Below are positions 6,245 to 11,467 of a stretch of DNA of 11,467 nucleotides, piece after piece; positions within the stretch are counted from its first letter, which is position 1; the number at the start of each line of letters is the position of its first letter. The position numbers and the translations under genes are program-made. The notes beneath the pieces are model-generated. The model did no database searches. It saw only the letters and a program-made list of their open reading frames with translations, and was not told the origin of the DNA. The stretch covers positions 1 through 11,467 of the forward strand of contig JALVWI010000132.1 in assembly GCA_027038335.1 (NCBI GenBank), in the 5' to 3' direction. The DNA comes from Campylobacterales bacterium. Lineage in GTDB: Bacteria; Campylobacterota; Campylobacteria; Campylobacterales; JALSKU01.

Positions 6245-7876
6245 ATGAAAAAAGAGAATGATATAAAATATAAACCGAAAGATTACGCCGGAAAGTTAGC
6301 TCTTTCATTTTTGCACAATCCTCTAACAGCAATGTTAGCAGTTTTTATACTTGCTATCGGTTACCTTTCACTTGAAATAATGCCAAGAGAGGAAGACCCT
6401 CAGATAGCTATAAGCGGTGGTGCTATCATAGTTCCGATGCCCGGAGCCACTCCTAAAGAGATAGAAAATGTCATTATAAAGCCGTTAGAGCAAAGGATAA
6501 GAGAAATTTCAGGAGTTGAACATATATACGGTATGGCAATGCACAATGTAGGTATCGTAAATGTGCAGTATTATATAGGTCAAAATAGACAAATATCAAA
6601 CCTTAAACTTTATGATAAAGTTATGCAGCACATGGATGAATTGCCGAAAAATGCTATGCAACCTATCGTAAAACCTTTTGATATAGATATAGATATACCT
6701 ATTTTAAGTTTTGCATTTTATAAGAAAAACAAAGAACTAAGTGATGCAAAACTGTTTAAAATCGTCAAAGATATACAATATCAATTAAACGGCATAAAAA
6801 ATGTTTCAAAAACTGAGTTAAAGGGTGCACATAAAAGGCAATTTAATATATTGGTAGATTTAAATAAGTTAAAAGGGTATCATCTCTCCTTAGGGCAAGT
6901 TATGAAAGCCGTAAGCTCTATCGCTAAAGAGGTGCCTGAAGTCAAAAACAGAACAAAAGATAACAAGATAGTAATTTTTGGTGTACCAAATGCCATACAA
7001 AGTGTAGAAGATGTCAAAAATATAATGGTTGCAAACTATATGAATTCTCCTATATATGTTAAAGATATAGCAAAGGTTAAAGACGGCATTGATATACAAA
7101 ATTTTAAACAGGCTGACATTTGGACAAAAGATTTGAAAAATGATACTCCTCAATATACACTGACTGTAGCAAAATTAAAAGGGACAAATGCTGTTTTTGT
7201 AGCAAATGATGTTTTGACTAAGATGAAAGAGTTAAAACCTATTTTGCAAAAAGAGGGCATAGGATACATATTGACTAGAAACTATGGAAAAAGAGCAAAT
7301 GATGCTGTCAATGAATTGGTAGATCACCTTTTGATAACTATAGCTATCATTGCTGTAATGTTAGTCTTTTTCCTCGGTTGGAGAGAGTCACTTATCGTAA
7401 CATTTACAGTTCCGGCTATTTTAGCTATAACACTCTTTATAGCTTATATCACCGGTCAAACTATCAACAGGATAACACTTTTTGCATTTTTACTATCTTT
7501 AGGACTTTTGGTAGATGCGGCTATCATAGTTATCGAAAATATACATAGACATTTACATGATCACTCTTCAGTTGATAAAAGTATGGATGAGATAGTTGTA
7601 GAAGCAACAGATGAGATAGGATCTCCTACCAATATAGCAACATTAGCTATCATACTTACGATGGTTCCTATGGCATTTGTCGGAGGAATGATGGGTCAAT
7701 TTATGAAACCTATCCCTCAAAATGTACCGGTTGCCCTGATAGCATCACTAATTATAGCGTATATTTTTACTCCTTATCTTTCAAGAAAATTGCTCAAAAA
7801 GCCTCATTTGCATCATCATCACCATCATTTTCAAGAGCATGATGAAAAAAGTGAAGAAGCAAGAGGAGGTAAATAA
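6245..7876 (+). CDS. RND efflux permease, N-terminal half (TM1-TM6)
   Basis: This is the first half of an AcrB-like proton-driven inner-membrane pump, 543 residues where whole pumps have about 1050. TM1 lies near 27-44. It is followed by the conserved 'MPREEDPQI' and the periplasmic porter/docking part (about 45-357), with 'MPGATPKEIENVIIKPLEQ' typical of the family. TM2-TM6 lie at about 358-378, 384-403, 409-432, 463-483 and 491-511. TM4 reads 'GLLVDAAIIVIENI'. D424 matches Asp407 of AcrB, but the Asp408 position is A425. After TM6 ('YIFTPYLSRKLLKK') the protein ends in a hydrophilic tail with six consecutive histidines (523-528) plus H521 and H532. The ribosome-binding site AGGGG (6233-6237) overlaps the adaptor stop. 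Its TAA shares one base with the ATG of the second half, which suggests translational coupling. It must pair with that second half to make a pump unit. Confidence 0.93.
   Translation: MKKENDIKYKPKDYAGKLALSFLHNPLTAMLAVFILAIGYLSLEIMPREEDPQIAISGGAIIVPMPGATPKEIENVIIKPLEQRIREISGVEHIYGMAMHNVGIVNVQYYIGQNRQISNLKLYDKVMQHMDELPKNAMQPIVKPFDIDIDIPILSFAFYKKNKELSDAKLFKIVKDIQYQLNGIKNVSKTELKGAHKRQFNILVDLNKLKGYHLSLGQVMKAVSSIAKEVPEVKNRTKDNKIVIFGVPNAIQSVEDVKNIMVANYMNSPIYVKDIAKVKDGIDIQNFKQADIWTKDLKNDTPQYTLTVAKLKGTNAVFVANDVLTKMKELKPILQKEGIGYILTRNYGKRANDAVNELVDHLLITIAIIAVMLVFFLGWRESLIVTFTVPAILAITLFIAYITGQTINRITLFAFLLSLGLLVDAAIIVIENIHRHLHDHSSVDKSMDEIVVEATDEIGSPTNIATLAIILTMVPMAFVGGMMGQFMKPIPQNVPVALIASLIIAYIFTPYLSRKLLKKPHLHHHHHHFQEHDEKSEEARGGK
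7862..7870 (+). promoter_or_regulatory. Ribosome-binding site for the second permease half
   Basis: AGAGGAGGT, a near-perfect Shine-Dalgarno, sits 5 nt before the ATG at 7876 and inside the last codons of the first half. Its presence shows that the second half is meant to be translated as its own protein. It argues against the split being a sequencing error or recent frameshift. Confidence 0.8.
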
Positions 7877-9552
7877 TGAAATTATATGAAAAATTTGTAT
7901 ATGCTATCATAAATAGTAGGTTTTTAAAATTTTTAGTTATTATCATTACTCTTATCGCTCTTGCAGGTTCAGTTATGATGCTTCCTACTAAGATGGTTTT
8001 AGCAAAAATGCTTCCCGGAAAAAGTGCCAACACTTATAGTGTTTACATAGATTTGCCAACCGGTAGTTCTATAGAGCAGACTAAAAAGGTAGGTAAATGT
8101 GTGCTAGATATCTTAAAAAAAGAGAAAGAAGTAACTGATATAGAGAGTTATTACGGTATGGGTGCACCTCTTGATTATGCGGGACTTGTAAAAGGAAGCG
8201 GTTTAAAAAATAGTGAAAATGTAGCTGAGTTTGTTGTCAATCTTACAGATAAAAAAGAGAGAGATGAGAGAAGTTATGATATGGTTCATAGGCTAAGACC
8301 TGTTATCAAACAAAATTGTGAAAAGATAAAACAAGGTACTGTTATAAAGATGATAGAGCAACCTGCAGGTCCTCCTACTCTAGCTTCTATTGTAACTGAG
8401 CTTTACGGACAAAATTTAAAGTCAGTTAGAAAATTATCTAAAAGAGTGGCTAATATTTTAAAAAATACAAAAGGATTGGTTGATATTGATATTATGGATG
8501 ATGATATTTACACAAAGTATAATGTCAAACCAAATATTGATAAGATACAAAAAAGTGGACTTTCAGTTGAGCAAGTTCAAAAGATACTCTATCTTGCATT
8601 TGAAGGTATGGCAGTAGGAGCTAAAAATAGTGAAAAGTATCCTTCTCAAATAGAGCTATTTTTAAGACTGAGTGATAAAACTAGAAGATTTGATGCGGCA
8701 TCTTTACACGATGTAAAAACCAAACTCTCTTCATTTGAGCTTATGAACCAAAAAGGTATGATGGTACCCCTTGGTGAAGTTGTTGATATCGTTAAAACTA
8801 CAAATGAACCGTCTATAATGCATAAGGATTTAAAAAGATATATAAATGTTACAGCTGAAACTGATGAAGTTTCACAAGTTTATCCACTTTTAGATGCAAG
8901 AGATAAAATGATAAAAGAGTTGTCAAAATATTACACTATCAAAAAAGATAGTGTCAAGAACTTTACTCATATGTTTGATCTTCATTTAACAGATAAAAAA
9001 ACAGGTGAAAGACTTGATATAGTATGGGATGGAGAGATGAAGGTTACACTTGATACCTTTAGAGATTTAGGTCTGGCTTTTATAGCAGCACTTGTTCTTA
9101 TATATGTTTTGATGGTTATATATTACAAAAGTTATTCTATAAGCTCCATTATAATGGCAGGGAGTTTTCTGTCTATTATCGGTGTTATTGTTGGGCACTG
9201 GGTGGCTGATCTTGTTACAAAAGATACATTCTTTTTAACTGCAACGAGTTTGATAGGATTTATTGCACTTATGGGTATAAGTTCAAGAAATTCACTTTTA
9301 CTTGTTGATTTTGCAAAAGCTTTGATAAATGAAAAAGGGATAGAGAAAAAAAGAGCTATTGCAATAGCTACGGCAACAAGAGCCAAGCCTATTATGCTAA
9401 CGGCTATTGCTATTATATTGGGTTCAGCCCTACTTGCAAGTGATCCGATATTTGGCGGACTTGGAGTAGCACTTATAGGCGGAACGGTTGCGGCGGTAGC
9501 AGTTTCACTTATATTTATCCCTGTTTTGATGGATAATACAAAAGCGATTTAA
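7876..9552 (+). CDS. RND efflux permease, C-terminal half (TM7-TM12)
   Basis: This is the second half of the RND pump, 558 residues. It starts directly with the segment before TM7, and TM7 spans about 16-36. It continues with the porter/docking part (about 37-397), including 'EQPAGPPTLASIVTELYG' (161-178), close to the 'PPGPP' block of one RND subfamily. TM8-TM12 lie at about 398-416, 423-442, 452-478, 505-522 and 527-547. TM10 reads 'MGISSRNSLLLVDF', so R471 occupies the position of the proton-relay Lys940 of AcrB. Arg here also occurs, as I recall, in other pumps of this subfamily. Start ATG overlaps the stop of the first half by one base. The protein is complete at both ends, with no remnant of an N-terminal repeat. 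No terminator follows, so some read-through into efp is possible. Confidence 0.93.
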   Translation: MKLYEKFVYAIINSRFLKFLVIIITLIALAGSVMMLPTKMVLAKMLPGKSANTYSVYIDLPTGSSIEQTKKVGKCVLDILKKEKEVTDIESYYGMGAPLDYAGLVKGSGLKNSENVAEFVVNLTDKKERDERSYDMVHRLRPVIKQNCEKIKQGTVIKMIEQPAGPPTLASIVTELYGQNLKSVRKLSKRVANILKNTKGLVDIDIMDDDIYTKYNVKPNIDKIQKSGLSVEQVQKILYLAFEGMAVGAKNSEKYPSQIELFLRLSDKTRRFDAASLHDVKTKLSSFELMNQKGMMVPLGEVVDIVKTTNEPSIMHKDLKRYINVTAETDEVSQVYPLLDARDKMIKELSKYYTIKKDSVKNFTHMFDLHLTDKKTGERLDIVWDGEMKVTLDTFRDLGLAFIAALVLIYVLMVIYYKSYSISSIIMAGSFLSIIGVIVGHWVADLVTKDTFFLTATSLIGFIALMGISSRNSLLLVDFAKALINEKGIEKKRAIAIATATRAKPIMLTAIAIILGSALLASDPIFGGLGVALIGGTVAAVAVSLIFIPVLMDNTKAI

Positions 9553-9560
9553 AAAAGGAT

Positions 9561-9585
9561 CTAGGATATAGGTTTTAGGTTTTAG
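9561..9585. repeat. Degenerate heptamer tandem repeat (TAGGTTT type)
   Basis: TAGGATA (9562-9568), TAGGTTT (9569-9575), TAGGTTT (9576-9582) and TAG make about 3.4 copies of a 7-bp unit. The run lies in the 71-nt gap between the second permease gene and efp. A further partial AGGAT lies at 9556-9560. A related repeat in opposite orientation occurs before dnaE. Confidence 0.65.
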
Positions 9586-9623
9586 AAAATAAGATAAACC
9601 AATAATGAATTTAGGAGAAAAAA

Positions 9624-10187
9624 ATGGCAACATATTCGATGGGAGATTTGAAAAAAGGTTTAAAGATTGAGTTAAACGGAATTCCATATAAGATAGTAGA
9701 GTATCAACATGTAAAGCCCGGAAAAGGTGCGGCATTTGTTAGAGTGAAGATAAAATCATATCTAAATGGAAAAGTGATAGATAAAACTTTTCATGCAGGT
9801 GATAAGTGTGAGTCTCCTGACTTAGAAGATAAGGTTATGCAATATCTTTATAATGACGGTGAAATGCTACACTTTATGGATACAGTCAGTTATGAACAAA
9901 TAGCTCTTAGTGAAGAGCAAGTTGGAGATGCTAAGCAATGGCTAATTGACGGAATGAATGTGGATATACTTTTTCATAACGGGAATGCTATAGGAGTTGA
10001 AGCTCCTAATGTGGTCGAATTGAAAATAGTAGATACTCCACCAAACTTTAAAGGTGATTCTCAAGGTGGAAAAAAACCTGCTACGCTAGAGAGTGGAGCA
10101 GTTGTACAAGTACCTTTTCATGTGCTTGAGGGTGATGTGATAAGAGTTGATACTACAAAAGGTGAGTATCTCGAAAAGGTTAAATAA
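9624..10187 (+). CDS. efp: Elongation factor P
   Basis: EF-P enters the ribosome between the P and E sites and relieves stalling at proline-rich stretches. The 187-residue length is typical. An N-terminal KOW-like domain (1-64) carries the conserved loop KPGKGAAF with K34 at the tip, the residue that is beta-lysylated in E. coli. The OB domains II and III follow, and the C-terminus contains the family block 'EGDVIRVDTTKGEYLEKVK'. The start is supported by AGGAG at 9613-9617, 6 nt upstream. No modification enzymes (EpmA/EpmB, EarP or YmfI types) are in the window. The gene is followed after 19 nt by the DJ-1-family gene, most likely in one transcript that ends at the terminator at 10763. Confidence 0.97.
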   Translation: MATYSMGDLKKGLKIELNGIPYKIVEYQHVKPGKGAAFVRVKIKSYLNGKVIDKTFHAGDKCESPDLEDKVMQYLYNDGEMLHFMDTVSYEQIALSEEQVGDAKQWLIDGMNVDILFHNGNAIGVEAPNVVELKIVDTPPNFKGDSQGGKKPATLESGAVVQVPFHVLEGDVIRVDTTKGEYLEKVK

Positions 10188-10206
10188 CTCATTACAGGAG
10201 GCTAAA

Positions 10207-10764
10207 ATGGCAAAAGTTTTAGTACCATTGGCAAACGGTTTTGAAGAGATAGAAGCTATGAGTATCATAGATGTGCTTAGTAGAGCAGGTATAGAAGTGG
10301 TCGTAGCCGGACTTGAAAAAAGAGAGGTTGAAGGTAGCAATACAGGACTTAAAGTGATAGCCCATACTGTTTTAGATGAAGTTGATGTAGAGAGTCTTGA
10401 TATGGTTGTACTCCCCGGCGGACTTCCGGGATCTGAATATTTAGCAAAAAGTGAAAAAGTAAAATCCATCATAAAGACTTTAAGCGGTAAAAATAAACCC
10501 GTAGGTGCTATTTGTGCCGCTCCTTGGGCTTTAAAAGAAGCCGGAATACTTGAGGGTAAAAAACATACAAATTATCCCGGATTTGAAAGCCATACCGGAA
10601 AAGATGGCTATATAGCAGATCAAAAAGTAGTTATAGATGATAATGTAGTAACTTCAAGAGGACCGGGTACTGCTATATGCTTTGCTTTGGAAATAGTAAA
10701 AATGCTTCAAGGCGAAGAGACTTACAACCAGCTAAAAGAAGGGTTGCTTGCTGATTTTTGTTAA
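10207..10764 (+). CDS. DJ-1/YajL/ThiJ-family protein
   Basis: The product is 185 residues, a single DJ-1/PfpI domain close in length to E. coli YajL and human DJ-1. The nucleophile-elbow cysteine is C103 in 'GAICAAP'. E16 in 'GFEEIEA' corresponds to the glutamate that polarises it (E18 in DJ-1). 'VVLPGGLPG' (67-75) and 'TSRGPGTAI' (149-157) are family blocks. Family members have been linked to oxidative-stress protection, chaperone activity and glyoxal/methylglyoxal handling, and the exact reaction is disputed. The fold assignment is firm but the substrate is not. The ATG at 10207 has a strong AGGAGG at 10196-10201. An earlier in-frame start at 10147 would overlap efp and add 20 residues unlike the family's N-terminus. 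The stop codon lies inside the stem of the terminator. Confidence 0.93.
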   Translation: MAKVLVPLANGFEEIEAMSIIDVLSRAGIEVVVAGLEKREVEGSNTGLKVIAHTVLDEVDVESLDMVVLPGGLPGSEYLAKSEKVKSIIKTLSGKNKPVGAICAAPWALKEAGILEGKKHTNYPGFESHTGKDGYIADQKVVIDDNVVTSRGPGTAICFALEIVKMLQGEETYNQLKEGLLADFC

Positions 10765-10790
10765 AAAGGGGTTTTACATCCCCTTTTTTT
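10763..10790 (+). terminator. Intrinsic terminator after the efp / DJ-1 pair
   Basis: AAAAAGGGG (10763-10771) pairs perfectly with CCCCTTTTT (10780-10788) around an 8-nt loop, and the T-run extends to 10790. This is a textbook rho-independent terminator. Its A-rich left arm shares bases with the TAA stop (10762-10764). The symmetric A-run/T-run would also let it act on transcripts from the other strand. Confidence 0.9.
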
Positions 10791-10828
10791 GGTAACTCTT
10801 GATCGGTTTTTAGTGATCAGCTTTCTCT

Positions 10829-10863
10829 ATCCTAAAAACTAAATCCTAAAAAACTAAATCCTA
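10829..10863. repeat. Tandem repeat of ATCCTAAAAA(A)CTAA upstream of dnaE
   Basis: ATCCTAAAAACTAA (10829-10842) is followed directly by ATCCTAAAAAACTAA (10843-10857) and then a partial ATCCTA (10858-10863). On the minus strand the unit reads TTAGTTTTTAGGAT. It is the same kind of TTTAGG-rich sequence as at 9561-9585 but inverted. GTTTTTAG at 10806-10813 can pair with CTAAAAAC at 10832-10839. The repeat ends where the dnaE Shine-Dalgarno begins. No clear -10 box for dnaE was found in 10791-10874. Confidence 0.65.
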
Positions 10864-10874
10864 GGGAGAAATTT

Positions 10875-11467
10875 TTGAGCGATATTAAATTTACCCATCT
10901 TCATCTTCATACTGAGTATTCACTACTTGACGGTGCAAACAAGATAAAGCTACTTGCAAAAACTTTAAAAGAGCAGGGTGTCGGTAGTGTTGCTATAACT
11001 GATCATGGCAATATGTTTGGTGCTATTGATTTTTATAAAACTATGAAGGCTGAAGGTATAAAGCCTATCATCGGGATAGAAGCATACTTACACAACCAAG
11101 ATGACCTTGGAGATAAAACTACAAAACAGAGATTTCATCTTTGTTTGTATGCAAAAAATATGACAGGGTATAAAAACCTGATGTATCTTAGCTCTCAAAG
11201 TTATATACATGGATTTTACTACTATCCTAGGATAAATAAAAAATTACTTAAAGAGCATAGTGAGGGCATTATTTGCTCTTCTGCTTGTTTGCAAGGCGAA
11301 GTTAACTGGCACTTAAATACAAATAGTGAAAGAAATAGAAAATTTGGTGCAAAGGGGTATGAGAGGGCAAAAGAGATAGCACTAGAATATAAAGAGATAT
11401 TTGGTGATGATTTTTATCTTGAACTTATGAGGCACGGTATAAATGATCAACTTTTTATAGATGAACA
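10875..11467 (+). CDS. dnaE: DNA polymerase III alpha subunit, N-terminal part (runs off the window)
   Basis: This is the replicative DNA polymerase catalytic subunit. Only the first 197 codons, in the PHP domain, are in the window. The TTG start at 10875 is supported by GGGAG at 10864-10868, 6 nt upstream. It is also supported by the family-typical N-terminus 'SDIKFTHLHLHTEYSLLDG' beginning immediately after. Later in-frame ATGs would delete the first PHP motif. The PHP metal-ligand positions known from other DnaE proteins are intact as far as visible: H10, H12, D19, H44 (TDHGN), E69 (GIEAY), H88 and C138. In E. coli DnaE several of these are lost. The polymerase core, helix-hairpin-helix and OB parts lie beyond the right edge. 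It is separated from the DJ-1 gene by a strong terminator, so it should have its own promoter. Confidence 0.95.
   Translation, partial: MSDIKFTHLHLHTEYSLLDGANKIKLLAKTLKEQGVGSVAITDHGNMFGAIDFYKTMKAEGIKPIIGIEAYLHNQDDLGDKTTKQRFHLCLYAKNMTGYKNLMYLSSQSYIHGFYYYPRINKKLLKEHSEGIICSSACLQGEVNWHLNTNSERNRKFGAKGYERAKEIALEYKEIFGDDFYLELMRHGINDQLFIDE

Noticed and set aside
7796..7834. His-tag-like codon run (CAT/CAC) as vector or construct contamination
   Set aside because: It is embedded in frame between native TM6 and the native end of the gene, flanked by similar A/T-rich coding DNA, and no vector sequence is present.
6245..9552. The two permease genes as one gene broken by a recent frameshift or nonsense mutation
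   Set aside because: The second half has its own near-perfect Shine-Dalgarno and ATG. The break lies in the cytoplasmic linker between repeats. The first half ends in a hydrophilic tail, and both halves are otherwise undamaged.
10147..10206. Earlier in-frame start for the DJ-1-family gene
   Set aside because: It would overlap the end of efp, add 20 residues unlike the family N-terminus, and ignore the strong AGGAGG placed 5 nt before the ATG at 10207.
10086..10472. Minus-strand open frame across the efp / DJ-1 junction, and other antisense frames opposite rpsA, serA, the efflux genes and efp
   Set aside because: They lie opposite well-supported genes, have no convincing ribosome-binding sites, and their predicted products show Ser/Ile/Leu-rich shadow composition with no recognisable motif.
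10799..10820. TGATC...GATCA as a second terminator or operator
   Set aside because: Only 5 paired bases, no U-tract, and GATC is itself palindromic, so the match carries little information.
9561..10863. CRISPR array or attachment sites formed by the TTTAGG-like repeats
   Set aside because: The units are 7-15 bp in direct tandem without spacers, and no cas gene, integrase or tRNA is present.

Overview
The window is AT-rich (by eye about one third G+C), gene-dense and read entirely on the + strand. The order rpsA, small membrane-anchored protein, serA, together with AT-rich promoters lacking a clear -35 box, suggests a member of the Campylobacterota (Epsilonproteobacteria). As I recall it, Campylobacter jejuni has the same order around serA and rpsA, with ispH next to rpsA. 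Genus cannot be fixed from the sequence alone. A free-living Sulfurimonas- or Arcobacter-like organism would fit the base composition.

Layout. (1) 1-3936: ribosomal protein S1 (rpsA), a small unidentified N-terminally anchored protein, and long-form D-3-phosphoglycerate dehydrogenase (serA). (2) 3937-4022: a short control region with a 27-bp inverted repeat, a TATAAT -10 box and a strong Shine-Dalgarno. (3) 4023-9552: a compact four-gene efflux operon consisting of a TolC-type outer-membrane channel, a short periplasmic adaptor, and an RND permease encoded as two separate half-proteins with a 1-nt stop/start overlap. (4) 9624-10764: elongation factor P (efp) and a DJ-1/YajL-family protein, closed by a strong intrinsic terminator. 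This pair is bracketed by short tandem repeats of a TTTAGG-like unit in opposite orientations. (5) 10875 to the right edge: the first 197 codons of the DNA polymerase III alpha subunit (dnaE), starting at TTG and running off the window.

How the genes work together. The efflux operon encodes all parts of a tripartite exporter: channel, adaptor and proton-driven pump. It is the most unusual part of the window. The pump is cut exactly between its two internal repeats (between TM6 and TM7). The N-terminal half ends in a His-rich cytoplasmic tail. Two of the four classical proton-relay positions differ from AcrB (Asp408 position is Ala, Lys940 position is Arg). The adaptor keeps the TolC-binding tip motif but stops after its beta-barrel, so it lacks the membrane-proximal domain. 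The remaining genes are housekeeping functions: translation (rpsA, efp), serine synthesis (serA), stress or quality control (DJ-1) and replication (dnaE).

No tRNA, rRNA, CRISPR array, insertion sequence or phage gene is visible. No non-coding stretch reaches 300 bases.
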